From contig JBBQVB010000152.1 of the NCBI GenBank assembly GCA_038211965.1, forward strand, positions 1 through 5,392: 5,392 nucleotides of DNA. Reading direction: 5' to 3'. The translations under genes were made by a program, and so were the position numbers. Shown piece by piece: positions 1 to 5,392 of the stretch. The notes under the pieces are model-generated. The model was not told the origin of the DNA. It saw only the letters and a program-made list of their open reading frames with translations, and ran no database searches. The stretch is from Glacieibacterium sp038211965 (GTDB lineage: Bacteria > Pseudomonadota > Alphaproteobacteria > Sphingomonadales > Sphingomonadaceae). How positions within the stretch are numbered: position 1 is the stretch's first letter; each line of letters starts with the position of its first letter.

Positions 1-968
1 GCGGTCACCGGCCCCGCCTCGGGGAAAGTCACGAGCACGAAATTCGCCGCCGACGGCACGGCACGCAGCCCCGCGTTGCCGAGCTTGGCGATTTCGTCGC
101 TCAGCCACGTGCGCCATGTCCGGTTGTGATCGCGGGCCGCCTGCGTCCACGCGGTATCGGCAAGCGCGGCGATGGCTCCCGCGCTGCCCGCGCTCGGCAC
201 GTTGAACGGCGCGCGGATCTTGTTGAGCGCCGCGACGATGGCGGGTGGCCCATAGGCCCAGCCGATGCGCTCGGCGGCGAGGCCATAGATTTTCGAGAAG
301 GTCCGCGTCACGATGACGTTGTCGAAATCGCGCGCCATGCCGAAGCCGTATTCGGGTTCGTCGAGATACTCGCCATAGGCCTCGTCGAGCACCAGCACGA
401 CATTGCCCGGCAGTCCGGCGTGCAGCCGCCGCACCTCGGACTGCGGGATGATCGTCCCCGTCGGGTTATTGGGATTGGCAAGATAGACCAGCCGCGTCGC
501 CGGCGTGACGTGCGCCAACAGGGCATCGACATCGGCGGTATAGTCGGTGTCGGGAGCTGCCACCGGCGTCGCCCCGGCACGCTGCGCGGCGATCGGATAG
601 ACCATGAAGCCATGGCGGACGTACAGCACCTCGTCGCCCTGGCTCGCGTAGGCGGTGGCGAGAAGCTGCAGCAACTCGTCCGACCCGGTACCGCAGACGA
701 TGCGCTCGACCTCGAGCCCGTGATGCCCGGCGATGGCTTCGCGCAGTGCGTTCGACGCGCCGTCGGGATAGCGATGCGCCTGCCCCGCCGAAGCAGCCAT
801 CGCGGCGATCGCTTTCGGCGATGGTCCGAGCGGGCTTTCGTTCGACGACAGCTTGACCGGATGGGCGTGGCCCGCAAGCTTGGCCTTGCCGGGGACATAG
901 GCATGGATCGCATCGATCCATGGTTTGACTTGCGGGGTCGCGGTGCTGGGAAAGGCAGGAGCGTTCAT
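1..968 (-). CDS. hisC: Histidinol-phosphate aminotransferase (HisC type), C-terminus cut by window edge
   Basis: This is a PLP-dependent class I/II (fold type I) aminotransferase. HisC converts imidazole-acetol phosphate and glutamate to histidinol phosphate in the cytoplasm. About 322 residues are visible; the family is usually about 360-370, so roughly 45 C-terminal residues lie beyond the left edge. Visible motifs, in order: SSNESPLGPSP (41-51), the substrate-side HRYPDG (65-70), GTGSDELL (93-100, cofactor phosphate loop), NPNNPTG (165-171), LDEAYGEY (194-201, Asp195 to the pyridine nitrogen), TFSKIYGLA (223-231, Lys226 Schiff base) and RIGWAYG (234-240). All key residues are present. The ATG at 968 is chosen because the product then begins in the usual HisC way; no clear ribosome binding site precedes it. 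It is divergent from metX. From family knowledge, such enzymes in sphingomonads (for example Zymomonas) can also transaminate aromatic amino-acid precursors, so the in vivo substrate is less certain than the family. Confidence 0.93.
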   Translation of the reverse strand, partial: MNAPAFPSTATPQVKPWIDAIHAYVPGKAKLAGHAHPVKLSSNESPLGPSPKAIAAMAASAGQAHRYPDGASNALREAIAGHHGLEVERIVCGTGSDELLQLLATAYASQGDEVLYVRHGFMVYPIAAQRAGATPVAAPDTDYTADVDALLAHVTPATRLVYLANPNNPTGTIIPQSEVRRLHAGLPGNVVLVLDEAYGEYLDEPEYGFGMARDFDNVIVTRTFSKIYGLAAERIGWAYGPPAIVAALNKIRAPFNVPSAGSAGAIAALADTAWTQAARDHNRTWRTWLSDEIAKLGNAGLRAVPSAANFVLVTFPEAGPVT

Positions 969-994
969 GGCGCGGCTTGTGACGCCATCGGGGC

Positions 995-1044
995 GGCTCG
1001 GCAAGGTTGCACGGGTCGCGGCGACCCCGTAACCACCGCCGACC
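995..1044 (+). promoter_or_regulatory. Imperfect 18-bp hairpin in the metX leader, ending just before the start codon
   Basis: An inverted repeat lies in the 77-base gap between the divergent hisC and metX starts. Three stacked helices can form: 995-996 plus 998-1002 with 1038-1044 (7 pairs, C997 bulged); 1005-1008 with 1031-1034 (4 pairs, GGTT/AACC); and 1011-1017 with 1023-1030 (7 pairs, C1025 bulged) closed by the loop GCGGC. Only G1045 separates the structure from the metX ATG at 1046, and no Shine-Dalgarno sequence is visible there. It could be an RNA leader that affects translation, a DNA operator shared with hisC, or chance pairing in GC-rich DNA. It does not fit the SAM-II consensus. 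No convincing -35/-10 pair was found in the gap for either gene. Confidence 0.4.
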
Positions 1045-1045
1045 G

Positions 1046-2158
1046 ATGTCCACCGACGATAACCGTTTCGGCCTCGACCGCCGCGTCCGCTTGCGTGACC
1101 CGCTGATGCTGGCGTCGGGACAGCTGCTGGCGGGCGTCGAGGTTGCCTATGAAACCTATGGGACGCTCGACGCCGATGCCTCGAACGCAGTGCTCGTCAG
1201 CCACGCGCTGACGATGGATCAGCATGTCGCGAGCACGCATCCGCGCACCGGCAAGCCGGGGTGGTGGCCGCAGATGGTGGGGGAGGGCCGGCCGATCGAT
1301 CCGGCGCGCCATTTCATCGTCTGCGCCAACGTGCTCGGCGGCTGTTCGGGGAGTACGGGCCCCGGCAGCCTCGATCCGGCGACCGGTACGCCCTACGCGA
1401 TGCGCTTTCCGGTGATCACCATCGGCGATATGGTCGCGGCGCAGGTCGCGCTGCTCGACCATCTTGGAGTGGCGACGCTCGCGGCGGCGATCGGCGGCTC
1501 GATGGGGGGTATGCAGGTCCTCGAACTCGCCGCCGCGCACCCGAAGCGGTTGCGCAACGCCGTCGTCATCGCCGCCGCCGCGCGGCACAGCGCGCAGAAC
1601 ATCGCCTTTCACGAGGTCGGGCGGCAGGCGATCATGGCCGATCCCGAGTGGCGCGGCGGGGCCTATAGATCGCCGCCGGCGGCGGGGCTGGCGGTCGCGC
1701 GGAGGGCGGCGCACATCACCTATTTGTCGGAGCAGGGCCTGACTGAAAGGTTCGGGCGGCGGCTGCAGGATCGCGATGGGCTGAGCTTCGGCTTCGATGC
1801 CGACTTCCAGGTCGAATCGTATCTGCGGCACCAGGGGTTGAGCTTCGTCGAACGCTTCGACGCCAACAGCTATCTCTACATCACGCGGGCGATGGATTAT
1901 TTCGACCTTGCGGCGCCGCATGACGGTCGCCTCGCCGACGCCTTCAAAGCGACGCCGACGCGCTTTGCGGTCGTCAGTTTCACCAGCGACTGGCTGTACC
2001 CGACGGCCGAATCGCGGCGCATTGTGCGGGCGCTCAACGCGGCGGGTGCGGCGGTGAGCTTTGTCGAATTGGTCAGTCCACATGGCCACGACGCTTTCTT
2101 GCTCGACACACCGGAACTCTACCGCGTCGTCGACGGCTTCCTGGGTGCGGGCGCGTGA
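1046..2158 (+). CDS. metX: Homoserine O-acyltransferase MetX (acetyl- or succinyl-transferase)
   Basis: MetX acylates the hydroxyl of homoserine using acetyl-CoA or succinyl-CoA, the first committed step of methionine synthesis; it is a cytosolic alpha/beta-hydrolase-fold enzyme. The product is 370 residues, normal for the family. Visible signatures: AYETYGTL (34-41), PGWWPQMVG (71-79), NVLGGCSGSTGPGS (95-108), the nucleophile elbow GGSMGGMQ with Ser152, Asp315 in SDWLYP, and His348 in GHDAF, completing the Ser-Asp-His triad. The frame stays open upstream to a TTG at 1007, but that extension (HGSRRPRNHRRP) is basic and unlike the family, and family similarity begins after the ATG at 1046, so that start is preferred despite the lack of a clear ribosome binding site. 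The stop overlaps the metW start, implying one operon with coupled translation. The TGPGS stretch differs from the more usual TGPSS. The acyl donor cannot be decided from the sequence alone. Confidence 0.96.
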   Translation: MSTDDNRFGLDRRVRLRDPLMLASGQLLAGVEVAYETYGTLDADASNAVLVSHALTMDQHVASTHPRTGKPGWWPQMVGEGRPIDPARHFIVCANVLGGCSGSTGPGSLDPATGTPYAMRFPVITIGDMVAAQVALLDHLGVATLAAAIGGSMGGMQVLELAAAHPKRLRNAVVIAAAARHSAQNIAFHEVGRQAIMADPEWRGGAYRSPPAAGLAVARRAAHITYLSEQGLTERFGRRLQDRDGLSFGFDADFQVESYLRHQGLSFVERFDANSYLYITRAMDYFDLAAPHDGRLADAFKATPTRFAVVSFTSDWLYPTAESRRIVRALNAAGAAVSFVELVSPHGHDAFLLDTPELYRVVDGFLGAGA

Positions 2159-2778
2159 CCTTGCGCCCCGATGCTTCCGCACCGGCGGGCTTGAGACCCG
2201 ACCTGGCTGCGATCGCGGCCGTCGTCCCGCAGGGCGCGCGGGTCCTCGATATCGGCTGCGGCGACGGTGCGCTGCTCGCGGCGTTGCGTGACGCGAAGCA
2301 GGTCGATGGACGCGGCATCGAACTGTCGGCGGCAAACGTCGCGGCCGCGGTCGCGCGTGGTCTGTCGGTGGTGCAGGGCGATGCCGATGCAGACCTTGCC
2401 GACTATCCCGCCGATGCCTTCGACATGGCAATCCTGTCGGACACGCTGCAAGCGATGCGCGATCCGGCGCGAGTGCTTGGCGAACTGTTGCGCATCGCGC
2501 GGCGCGCGGTCGTGACCTTCCCGAACTTCGGTCATTGGCGCGTGCGCGCGTCGTTGCTGGTGGGCGGGCGGATGCCGGTGACGCGGACGCTGCCGGTGGC
2601 GTGGCACGCGACGTCGAACATCCATCTCTGTACCATCGACGACTTCCGCGCGCTGACTCGCACCCTTGGCATCGGCGTCGAGCAGGCGCAGTTCCTGAGC
2701 GGCGCGCGGCGGATCGGGGCAGCCGGGAACTTGCGGGCAGAGCGTGCCCTGTTCGTCCTGTCGCGCGGCCAACTGTAA
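2155..2778 (+). CDS. metW: Methionine biosynthesis protein MetW
   Basis: MetW is a class I SAM-methyltransferase-fold protein found almost always beside metX in proteobacteria; it is thought to support or tune homoserine acylation by MetX, and its own reaction is not settled. The product is 207 residues, the usual size. It opens with LRPDL (13-17) followed by the SAM-binding motif VLDIGCGDGALL (30-41), the acidic motif II region GIELS (54-58), GDADADLADYPADAFDMAILSD (75-96, motif III/IV region), and the MetW hallmark FPNFGHWRVR (122-131), then WHATSNIHLCTIDDF (150-164). The start is a GTG at 2155 sharing the bases GTGA with the metX stop, an arrangement that favours translational coupling; no other in-frame start gives the complete MetW N-terminus. 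Two hairpins follow the stop. The SAM-binding glycines are intact, unlike in the unrelated methyltransferase downstream. Confidence 0.95.
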   Translation: MTLRPDASAPAGLRPDLAAIAAVVPQGARVLDIGCGDGALLAALRDAKQVDGRGIELSAANVAAAVARGLSVVQGDADADLADYPADAFDMAILSDTLQAMRDPARVLGELLRIARRAVVTFPNFGHWRVRASLLVGGRMPVTRTLPVAWHATSNIHLCTIDDFRALTRTLGIGVEQAQFLSGARRIGAAGNLRAERALFVLSRGQL

Positions 2779-2783
2779 TTCGC

Positions 2784-2803
2784 TGCCTGACCCCGGTCAG
2801 GCA
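2784..2803. terminator. Perfect 20-base palindrome just after metW, putative terminator
   Basis: The sequence TGCCTGACC-CC-GGTCAGGCA folds into a 9-bp perfect stem (7-8 bp if a larger loop is allowed). It begins 5 bases after the metW stop in the gap between two convergent genes. No T-run follows on either strand, so it is either a weak intrinsic terminator, an end-protecting structure for the metW mRNA, or an aid to Rho-dependent termination. Confidence 0.5.
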
Positions 2804-2807
2804 CGGC

Positions 2808-2838
2808 GGGGCCATCGCGACACCGTCGCGGCAGCCCC
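2808..2838. terminator. Second hairpin in the metW / methyltransferase gap, putative terminator of the minus-strand gene
   Basis: GGGGC (2808-2812) pairs with GCCCC (2834-2838), and CGCGAC (2816-2821) pairs with GTCGCG (2825-2830) around the loop ACC. The 3-base segments between the helices can form G-T wobbles in RNA read from the minus strand, giving an almost continuous stem. It starts 7 bases after the minus-strand stop codon at 2846. On the plus strand it is followed only by TT, so it lacks a proper T-run. Confidence 0.45.
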
Positions 2839-2845
2839 TTCGTCG

Positions 2846-3535
2846 TCACGTCGCAGTTGCCACCCGGCCACGGAGCGGTTCCGCCGCAACGCGACCGATC
2901 GGACGCAGCCCGTCGACCTTGCGGGCGGCGACGACATGGACGCCGCCCAGCGTCGGCGCGAACCGCGCCAGCGCGCCCTCGAGCCAGCGCAGCCGCGCCA
3001 CCGGCGGCGCGGCGAGCGCGGTCGACCAATGCTCGACCCCGAACATCGCATTCTCGAGCAGCCGCGCCAGCTCGCCGCGGCCGTAGGGGTGGCCACGTCC
3101 GAAGGGCAATGCCTCGACGCGCGCCCACACGCCGCTCCGATTGGGCACCACCAGCACGAGGCGACCGGCGGGCGCGAGAACACGCCACAGCTCGCGCAGC
3201 ACGATGCGCGGCCGCTCGACGAGTTCGAGCGCGTGGATCAGCAGCGCGTCGTCGAACAGCGCATCTTCGAAGGGTAGCCGCTCGGGGTCGGCGACCGCCG
3301 CGCGGTTCGCCATGGTCAGCGGCCAGCGCGTCGGACGCTCGACGATCATCGCGACGCGCTCGTGGCGCAGCGCGTGCAGGCGGGTCAGCACTGGTGCGGT
3401 CTGTCCAAGCGCCAGCAGGCGGGTGCTCGGTCCTCGACCGAGTAGCGGCACGAGCGCCCTGACCAGCAGTCGCGCCGCCTCGCGCCCCGGCGGGGTGGCG
3501 TACCAGTCCTCGATGCCAGGCTCGACTGCGTCCAT
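2846..3535 (-). CDS. Class I SAM-dependent methyltransferase-like protein, substrate unknown
   Basis: The product is 229 residues with the layout of a methyltransferase of the UbiE/type-11 kind. The substrate is unknown; similar proteins in alphaproteobacteria are, as I recall, often next to gloB (hydroxyacylglutathione hydrolase), which is not seen here. Visible: an N-terminal DWYATPPGREAARLL (10-24), a region matching motif I that reads LLALGQTAPVL (40-50), then DPERLPFEDALFDDALLIHALEL (83-105, motif II/III region), LRELWRVLAPAGRLVLVVPN (113-132), and VWARVEALPFGRGHPYGRGEL (136-156) before a basic, low-complexity tail. Motif I lacks the normal acidic-x-G-x-G-x-G pattern, so SAM binding may be altered or lost. 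The ATG at 3535 is preceded by GGGAG (bases 3541-3545) at 5 bases, a fair ribosome binding site. It is convergent with metW and divergent from the peroxiredoxin, so probably transcribed alone. Confidence 0.88.
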   Translation of the reverse strand: MDAVEPGIEDWYATPPGREAARLLVRALVPLLGRGPSTRLLALGQTAPVLTRLHALRHERVAMIVERPTRWPLTMANRAAVADPERLPFEDALFDDALLIHALELVERPRIVLRELWRVLAPAGRLVLVVPNRSGVWARVEALPFGRGHPYGRGELARLLENAMFGVEHWSTALAAPPVARLRWLEGALARFAPTLGGVHVVAARKVDGLRPIGRVAAEPLRGRVATAT

Positions 3536-3619
3536 CCGCGCTCCCGCAGCGGTCTTGCCATGCGCGGCGCGTCACGCCAATTGGGACGGCGTTCAATCCC
3601 CCCTTGCAGGAGACTCCGA
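3536..3619. promoter_or_regulatory. Divergent intergenic region, methyltransferase / peroxiredoxin
   Basis: These 84 bases separate two genes read in opposite directions, so promoters for both must lie here or inside the neighbouring gene. A TTGCCA (3555-3560) resembles a -35 box for the plus strand, but no acceptable -10 box lies 16-18 bases downstream. A small inverted repeat, ACGCC (3574-3578) and GGCGT (3588-3592) with a 9-base spacer, could be an operator. The regulatory role is inferred from position, not from a recognised site. Confidence 0.3.
3608..3612 (+). promoter_or_regulatory. Ribosome binding site of the peroxiredoxin gene
   Basis: AGGAG lies 7 bases before the ATG at 3620, an optimal Shine-Dalgarno match and spacing. 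It decides the start: an upstream in-frame start at 3560 would add 20 basic residues unlike any peroxiredoxin and would place this site inside the coding region. It is the best ribosome binding site in the window. Confidence 0.8.
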
Positions 3620-4168
3620 ATGGCAAAAGTTGGCGAGCACGTCCCCGAGATCACTTTCAAGACCCGCGTTCGCGACGAGACCGTCGAAGGGCCGAACCCC
3701 TTCCGCTGGCAGGATGTGACCAGCGCCGAAATCTTCGGCGGCAAGCGCATCGTGGTGTTCTCGCTCCCCGGCGCGTTCACCCCGACCTGCTCGTCGAAGC
3801 AGTGCCCGGGCTACGAGTCGCTCTACGACGACATCAAGGGCCAGGGCGGCGTCGACGAGGTCTATTGCGTCAGCGTCAACGACGCCTTCGTGATGTTCAA
3901 GTGGGCGCAGGACCTCGGCGTCAAGAACATCAAGATGCTGCCCGACGGCAACGGCCACTTCACCGACGGCATGGGCATGCTCGTCAACAAGGAACACCTC
4001 GGCTTCGGCAAGCGCTCGTGGCGCTATTCGATGGTCGCCGACGACGGCGTCATCAAGGTGCTATTCGAGGAACCCGGTCGCAACGACGATGGCTCGGATA
4101 GCGATCCGTACATCGAGTCGACCCCCGAGAAGATCCTCGAATGGGTTAAGGCAAACCCGAAGGGCTGA
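3620..4168 (+). CDS. Peroxiredoxin, Prx5 (type II) subfamily
   Basis: This is a thiol peroxidase that reduces hydrogen peroxide and alkyl hydroperoxides in the cytoplasm, using glutathione/glutaredoxin or thioredoxin as reductant. The product is 182 residues with no signal peptide. The active site is PGAFTPTCSSKQCPGY (50-65): Pro50, Thr54 and the peroxidatic Cys57 form the universal PxxxTxxC motif, and Arg135 in RSWRYSM (132-138) is the expected active-site arginine. Further cysteines are Cys62 and Cys83; Cys83 lies 26 residues after Cys57, close to the position of the second cysteine in plant type II Prx, so it is a candidate resolving cysteine. There is no C-terminal glutaredoxin domain, so this is not the fused PGdx form. 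The tail RNDDGSDSDPYIEST (154-168) is acidic. Codons are almost uniformly C- or G-ending with AAG/AAC/GAC/TTC preference, suggesting high expression. A strong hairpin follows the stop. Confidence 0.95.
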   Translation: MAKVGEHVPEITFKTRVRDETVEGPNPFRWQDVTSAEIFGGKRIVVFSLPGAFTPTCSSKQCPGYESLYDDIKGQGGVDEVYCVSVNDAFVMFKWAQDLGVKNIKMLPDGNGHFTDGMGMLVNKEHLGFGKRSWRYSMVADDGVIKVLFEEPGRNDDGSDSDPYIESTPEKILEWVKANPKG

Positions 4169-4173
4169 GCTTC

Positions 4174-4208
4174 TGGCACCGGGCGCACCCGTCGTGCGCC
4201 CGGTGCCA
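4174..4208. terminator. Perfect 15-bp hairpin between convergent peroxiredoxin and thiolase genes
   Basis: Bases 4174-4188 pair without mismatch with 4194-4208 around the 5-base loop CCGTC; the arm reads TGGCACCGGGCGCAC. It starts 5 bases after the peroxiredoxin stop. The stem is very stable (12 of 15 pairs are G-C), but no T-run follows on either strand. It probably ends or protects the peroxiredoxin transcript and may also serve the thiolase transcript from the other side, as a shared bidirectional structure. Confidence 0.62.
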
Positions 4209-4282
4209 CGTCACGCGGGTCTCGCGCCTGCGAGGGCGTGATACCCTCTAGAGCGAGCCGGACGACAAACCGACCAGGTCTG

Positions 4283-5392
4283 TCAGTCCCGCTCTATGCA
4301 CATCGCGATACCCATGCCGCCGCCGATGCACAGCGTCGCGAGACCCCTCTTGGCGTCGCGCTTGCCCATTTCGTGGATCAGCGTGGTCAGAACGCGCGCC
4401 CCGCTCGCGCCGATCGGGTGGCCGATGGCAATCGCGCCGCCGTTGACGTTGACCTTCGCCGGATCAAGCCCAAGTTCCTGACCGACCGCCAGCGCCTGCG
4501 CGGCGAACGCCTCGTTGGCCTCGATGAGGTCGAGGTCTGCGACGGTCCACCCCGCCTTGGCCAACGCCTTCTGCGAAGCCGTCACGGGCCCGATACCCAT
4601 TACCGCCGGGTCGACGCCGGTCGACGCCCATGATGCGATCCTTGCGAGCACCGTCGAACCGCGCCGCGCCGCTTCCTCGGCCGACATCAGCACCAGCACC
4701 GCCGCGCCGTCGTTGATGCCGCTGGCGTTGGCGGCGGTTACCGAGCCGTCCTTCTTGAACGCACCGCGCAGGCCGCTGACCGACTCGATGGTCGCGCCGT
4801 CGCGGATGTATTCATCGGTGTCGACGATCGTATCGCCCTTACGGCCCTTGATCGTGACGGGCGCGATCTCGTCCTTAAAGCGTCCCGACGACCGCGCGGC
4901 GCTTGCCTTGTTCTGGCTGGCGACGGCGAAGGTGTCCTGCTTCTCGCGCGTCACCTGATAAGTCTCTGCGACATTTTCGGCAGTGATGCCCATGTGGTAG
5001 CCGTTGAAGGCGTCCCACAGGCCGTCCTTGATCATCGTGTCGACGAGTTCGACCGCGCCCATCTTGGTCCCGGCGCGAAGTGCCTGCGAATGATTGCTCA
5101 TGCTCATGCTCTCCTGGCCACCCGCGACGACGACGGTGGCGTCGCCCGACTGGATCGCCTGGCAGCCGAGCGCGACGGCGCGCAGCCCCGAACCGCAGAC
5201 CTGGTTGACGCCCCACGCCGGCGTCTCCTTGGCGATCCCCGCATTCATCGCCGCCTGACGCGCGGGATTCTGGCCCTGCGCGGCGGTTAGCACCTGCCCG
5301 AGGATGACTTCACTGACCTCGTCGGCGCCGACGCCCGCCTGTGCCAGCGCGGCCTCGATGGCGACGCGGCCCAATTCGTGCGCGGGGACGGT
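4283..5392 (-). CDS. Acetyl-CoA C-acetyltransferase (thiolase), N-terminus cut by window edge
   Basis: This is a type II (biosynthetic) thiolase that condenses two acetyl-CoA to acetoacetyl-CoA, or runs the reverse; names in use include phaA, phbA and atoB. The frame is open to the right edge, giving 369 visible residues that begin TVPAHELGRVAIEAAL; family members are about 390-394, so some 25 N-terminal residues are missing. Catalytic elements: nucleophile Cys66 in NQVCGSGLRAV, the GGQESMSMSNH loop, HMGITAENVAE, NASGINDGAA, NEAFAAQALAV, the active-site His325 in GGAIAIGHPIGASG, and the acid/base Cys355 in CIGGGMG. Cys-to-His spacing (259) and His-to-Cys spacing (30) match the Zoogloea biosynthetic thiolase (Cys89, His348, Cys378). 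All catalytic residues are intact. The exact physiological role (polyhydroxyalkanoate, leucine or fatty-acid metabolism) depends on genes outside the window. It converges on the peroxiredoxin gene. Confidence 0.95.
   Translation of the reverse strand, partial: TVPAHELGRVAIEAALAQAGVGADEVSEVILGQVLTAAQGQNPARQAAMNAGIAKETPAWGVNQVCGSGLRAVALGCQAIQSGDATVVVAGGQESMSMSNHSQALRAGTKMGAVELVDTMIKDGLWDAFNGYHMGITAENVAETYQVTREKQDTFAVASQNKASAARSSGRFKDEIAPVTIKGRKGDTIVDTDEYIRDGATIESVSGLRGAFKKDGSVTAANASGINDGAAVLVLMSAEEAARRGSTVLARIASWASTGVDPAVMGIGPVTASQKALAKAGWTVADLDLIEANEAFAAQALAVGQELGLDPAKVNVNGGAIAIGHPIGASGARVLTTLIHEMGKRDAKRGLATLCIGGGMGIAMCIERD

Noticed and set aside
969..1045. SAM-II (metA-type) or SAM/SAH riboswitch upstream of metX
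   Set aside because: The position is right, but the conserved strands, in particular the GCTAAA-like pseudoknot strand, are absent. Only generic hairpin pairing can be shown.
1007..1045. A 13-residue N-terminal extension of MetX from TTG at 1007
   Set aside because: The residues are basic and unlike the family, the TTG lies within the leader hairpin, and the family match begins at the ATG at 1046.
126..1106. A 326-codon plus-strand frame opposite hisC and running into metX
   Set aside because: Its product is Arg/Asp/Gly-rich without recognisable motifs, and the opposite strand has every HisC motif. It is a GC-driven shadow frame.
965..2815. A 616-codon open frame on the minus strand opposite metX and metW
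   Set aside because: It is rich in Arg, Pro and Ala, matches no family I recognise, and lies opposite two well-supported genes. Long antisense frames are expected in DNA this GC-rich, where stop codons are rare.
3555..3583. Sigma-70-like promoter (TTGCCA plus a -10 box) for the peroxiredoxin gene
   Set aside because: No hexamer at 16-18 bases spacing resembles a -10 element, so the -35-like match alone is not evidence.
3560..3619. A 20-residue N-terminal extension of the peroxiredoxin
   Set aside because: The well-spaced AGGAG at 3608-3612 supports the ATG at 3620, and the extension has no resemblance to peroxiredoxins.
2532..3626. A 364-codon minus-strand frame overlapping the methyltransferase and metW
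   Set aside because: It is Arg/Ala-rich low-complexity sequence in a different frame from the convincing methyltransferase and covers the metW 3' end on the opposite strand.
1..5392. CRISPR arrays, insertion sequences, tRNA/rRNA genes, phage or defence genes
   Set aside because: No regularly spaced repeats, transposase, terminal inverted repeats, tRNA cloverleaf or such gene families were visible; all six genes are common metabolic or housekeeping families.

Overview
The window looks like ordinary chromosomal DNA from a high-GC alphaproteobacterium, most likely of the Sphingomonadales. This placement is an inference from base composition, the divergent hisC / metX-metW layout and the style of the proteins; no rRNA or other marker is present to confirm it. 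Coding density is very high, and every gap between genes is under 120 bases.

Layout from left to right: (1) a histidinol-phosphate aminotransferase (hisC type) on the minus strand, cut by the left edge so that its C-terminus is missing; (2) a 77-base divergent gap holding a long imperfect hairpin that reaches the metX start codon; (3) metX (homoserine O-acyltransferase) and metW on the plus strand, joined by a 4-base stop/start overlap; (4) a short convergent gap with two hairpins; (5) a class I SAM-dependent methyltransferase of unknown substrate on the minus strand; (6) an 84-base divergent gap; (7) a Prx5-type peroxiredoxin on the plus strand with a good ribosome binding site and codon use typical of a highly expressed gene; (8) a convergent gap dominated by a perfect 15-bp hairpin; (9) an acetyl-CoA acetyltransferase (thiolase) on the minus strand, cut by the right edge so that about 25 N-terminal residues are missing.

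Functionally, metX and metW form a methionine-biosynthesis unit (homoserine acylation plus its usual partner). The divergent aminotransferase belongs to histidine and possibly aromatic amino-acid synthesis. The peroxiredoxin is an antioxidant enzyme, and the thiolase serves acetoacetyl-CoA/polyhydroxyalkanoate or short-chain acyl-CoA metabolism. The genes alternate in direction, so apart from metX-metW they appear to be separate transcription units.

I found no mobile element, CRISPR array, tRNA or rRNA, phage gene or defence system, and nothing that amounts to a new biological system. The most useful leads are the structured metX leader, the strong hairpin downstream of the peroxiredoxin, and the methyltransferase with an eroded SAM-binding motif.
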